NCBI GenBank assembly: GCA_023449275.1
Contig: JAEXJM010000014.1
Coordinates: 1 to 50,158, forward strand
Origin: Pseudomonadota bacterium
GTDB lineage: Bacteria > Pseudomonadota > Gammaproteobacteria > Burkholderiales > Burkholderiaceae_D
Length of the DNA: 50,158 nt
Reading direction: 5' to 3'
In this document: piece by piece, positions 49,999 through 50,158 of the stretch
Layout: each line of letters opens with the position of its first letter
Position numbering within the stretch: the first letter of the stretch is position 1
Position numbers and translations under genes: made by a program
Notes under the pieces: model-generated
What the model saw: only the letters and a program-made list of their open reading frames with translations
The model's database searches: none
What the model was told of the DNA's origin: nothing

Positions 49999-50158
49999 CA
50001 GTTGTCGCTCCCCGAGTAAACGCCGCCACGGATGATGCAGGCCAGAAGGAACATGCCGTCTTCGGTATCCGGATCGATTTCGGTAATTTTTTCCATCAGG
50101 CGGAAGCCGGAGGATTTGTTGTCGGCCCGGAAAAATTCCTGCGCATCGAGGCTGGCAC
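49998..50158 (-). CDS. cas7f: Cas7f (Csy3) C-terminal fragment
   Basis: The last 53 residues only: SLDAQEFFRADNKSSGFRLM, then DPDTEDGMFLLACIIRGGVY and GSDN at the stop. The terminal ACIIRGGVY block resembles the IRGGVFGE-type ending of Csy3/Cas7f backbone subunits, and the gene order (directly before cas6f) agrees. The frame is open to the window edge. The rest of the operon (cas8f, cas5f and presumably cas2-3) would lie beyond. The identity is probable rather than proved from so short a segment. Confidence 0.75.
   Translation of the reverse strand, partial: ASLDAQEFFRADNKSSGFRLMEKITEIDPDTEDGMFLLACIIRGGVYSGSDN

Overview
The window reads as chromosomal DNA of a betaproteobacterium, most likely order Burkholderiales, family Oxalobacteraceae. 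The reasons are four Burkholderiales-type trimeric porin genes, an outer-membrane-protein/glnK/amtB operon arranged like nlmA-glnK-amtB of Herbaspirillum, and a GC content of roughly one half by eye, lower than most of the order (an Oxalobacter-like genome would fit). The genus is inferred, not shown. About forty genes are convincing. Several starts were moved inward from the longest open frame to an ATG, GTG or TTG with a Shine-Dalgarno sequence.

Layout. 1-7.1 kb is housekeeping: the end of qmcA, a thiamine-binding protein with an MBL-fold hydrolase, a lysozyme-inhibitor-like lipoprotein, glutamate racemase coupled to class I fumarase, and acetyl-CoA synthetase. A tRNA-Ser(GGA) at 7.2 kb is followed by a complete type I restriction-modification operon (GIY-YIG/DUF4357 protein, hsdM, hsdS, hsdR; 7.6-15.1 kb). 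15.6-23.6 kb holds a cold-shock protein, a zinc-knuckle mini-protein, an O6-alkylguanine repair protein, several unknowns, pepD, a YbdG-type mechanosensitive channel and a MazG-like hydrolase. Among them, at 18.65-18.81 kb, is a 32-residue hydrophobic peptide gene whose promoter lies between two LexA-box-like palindromes. 24-30 kb holds a MarR-like regulator, a META/DUF4377 lipoprotein, two nitroreductases, a lipid A phosphoethanolamine transferase and a decayed phage tail-collar fragment next to tRNA-Lys(CTT). 30.3-33.1 kb is a nitrogen-control operon with a sigma-54 promoter and an NtrC-like enhancer site. 34.7-37 kb is a large PLP amino-acid decarboxylase.

37.7-43.5 kb is a porin island on the minus strand: three full-length porins, one chimeric porin that keeps only the last third of the barrel, and a frameshifted pyridoxamine-phosphate-oxidase-like pseudogene. 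Two tandem FUSC/aromatic-acid-exporter paralogues follow. The right end is a type I-F CRISPR-Cas locus transcribed on the minus strand: cas7f (partial), cas6f, cas1, a leader of about 72 bases and an array of 46 repeats and 45 spacers. cas1 lying between cas6f and the array differs from the usual I-F order.

The items most worth following up are the apparent SOS-controlled micro-peptide (18651-18807), the chimeric porin (41180-42139), the Acs active-site substitution, the CRISPR-Cas gene order, and the sigma-54/NtrC control region of the ammonium-transport operon.
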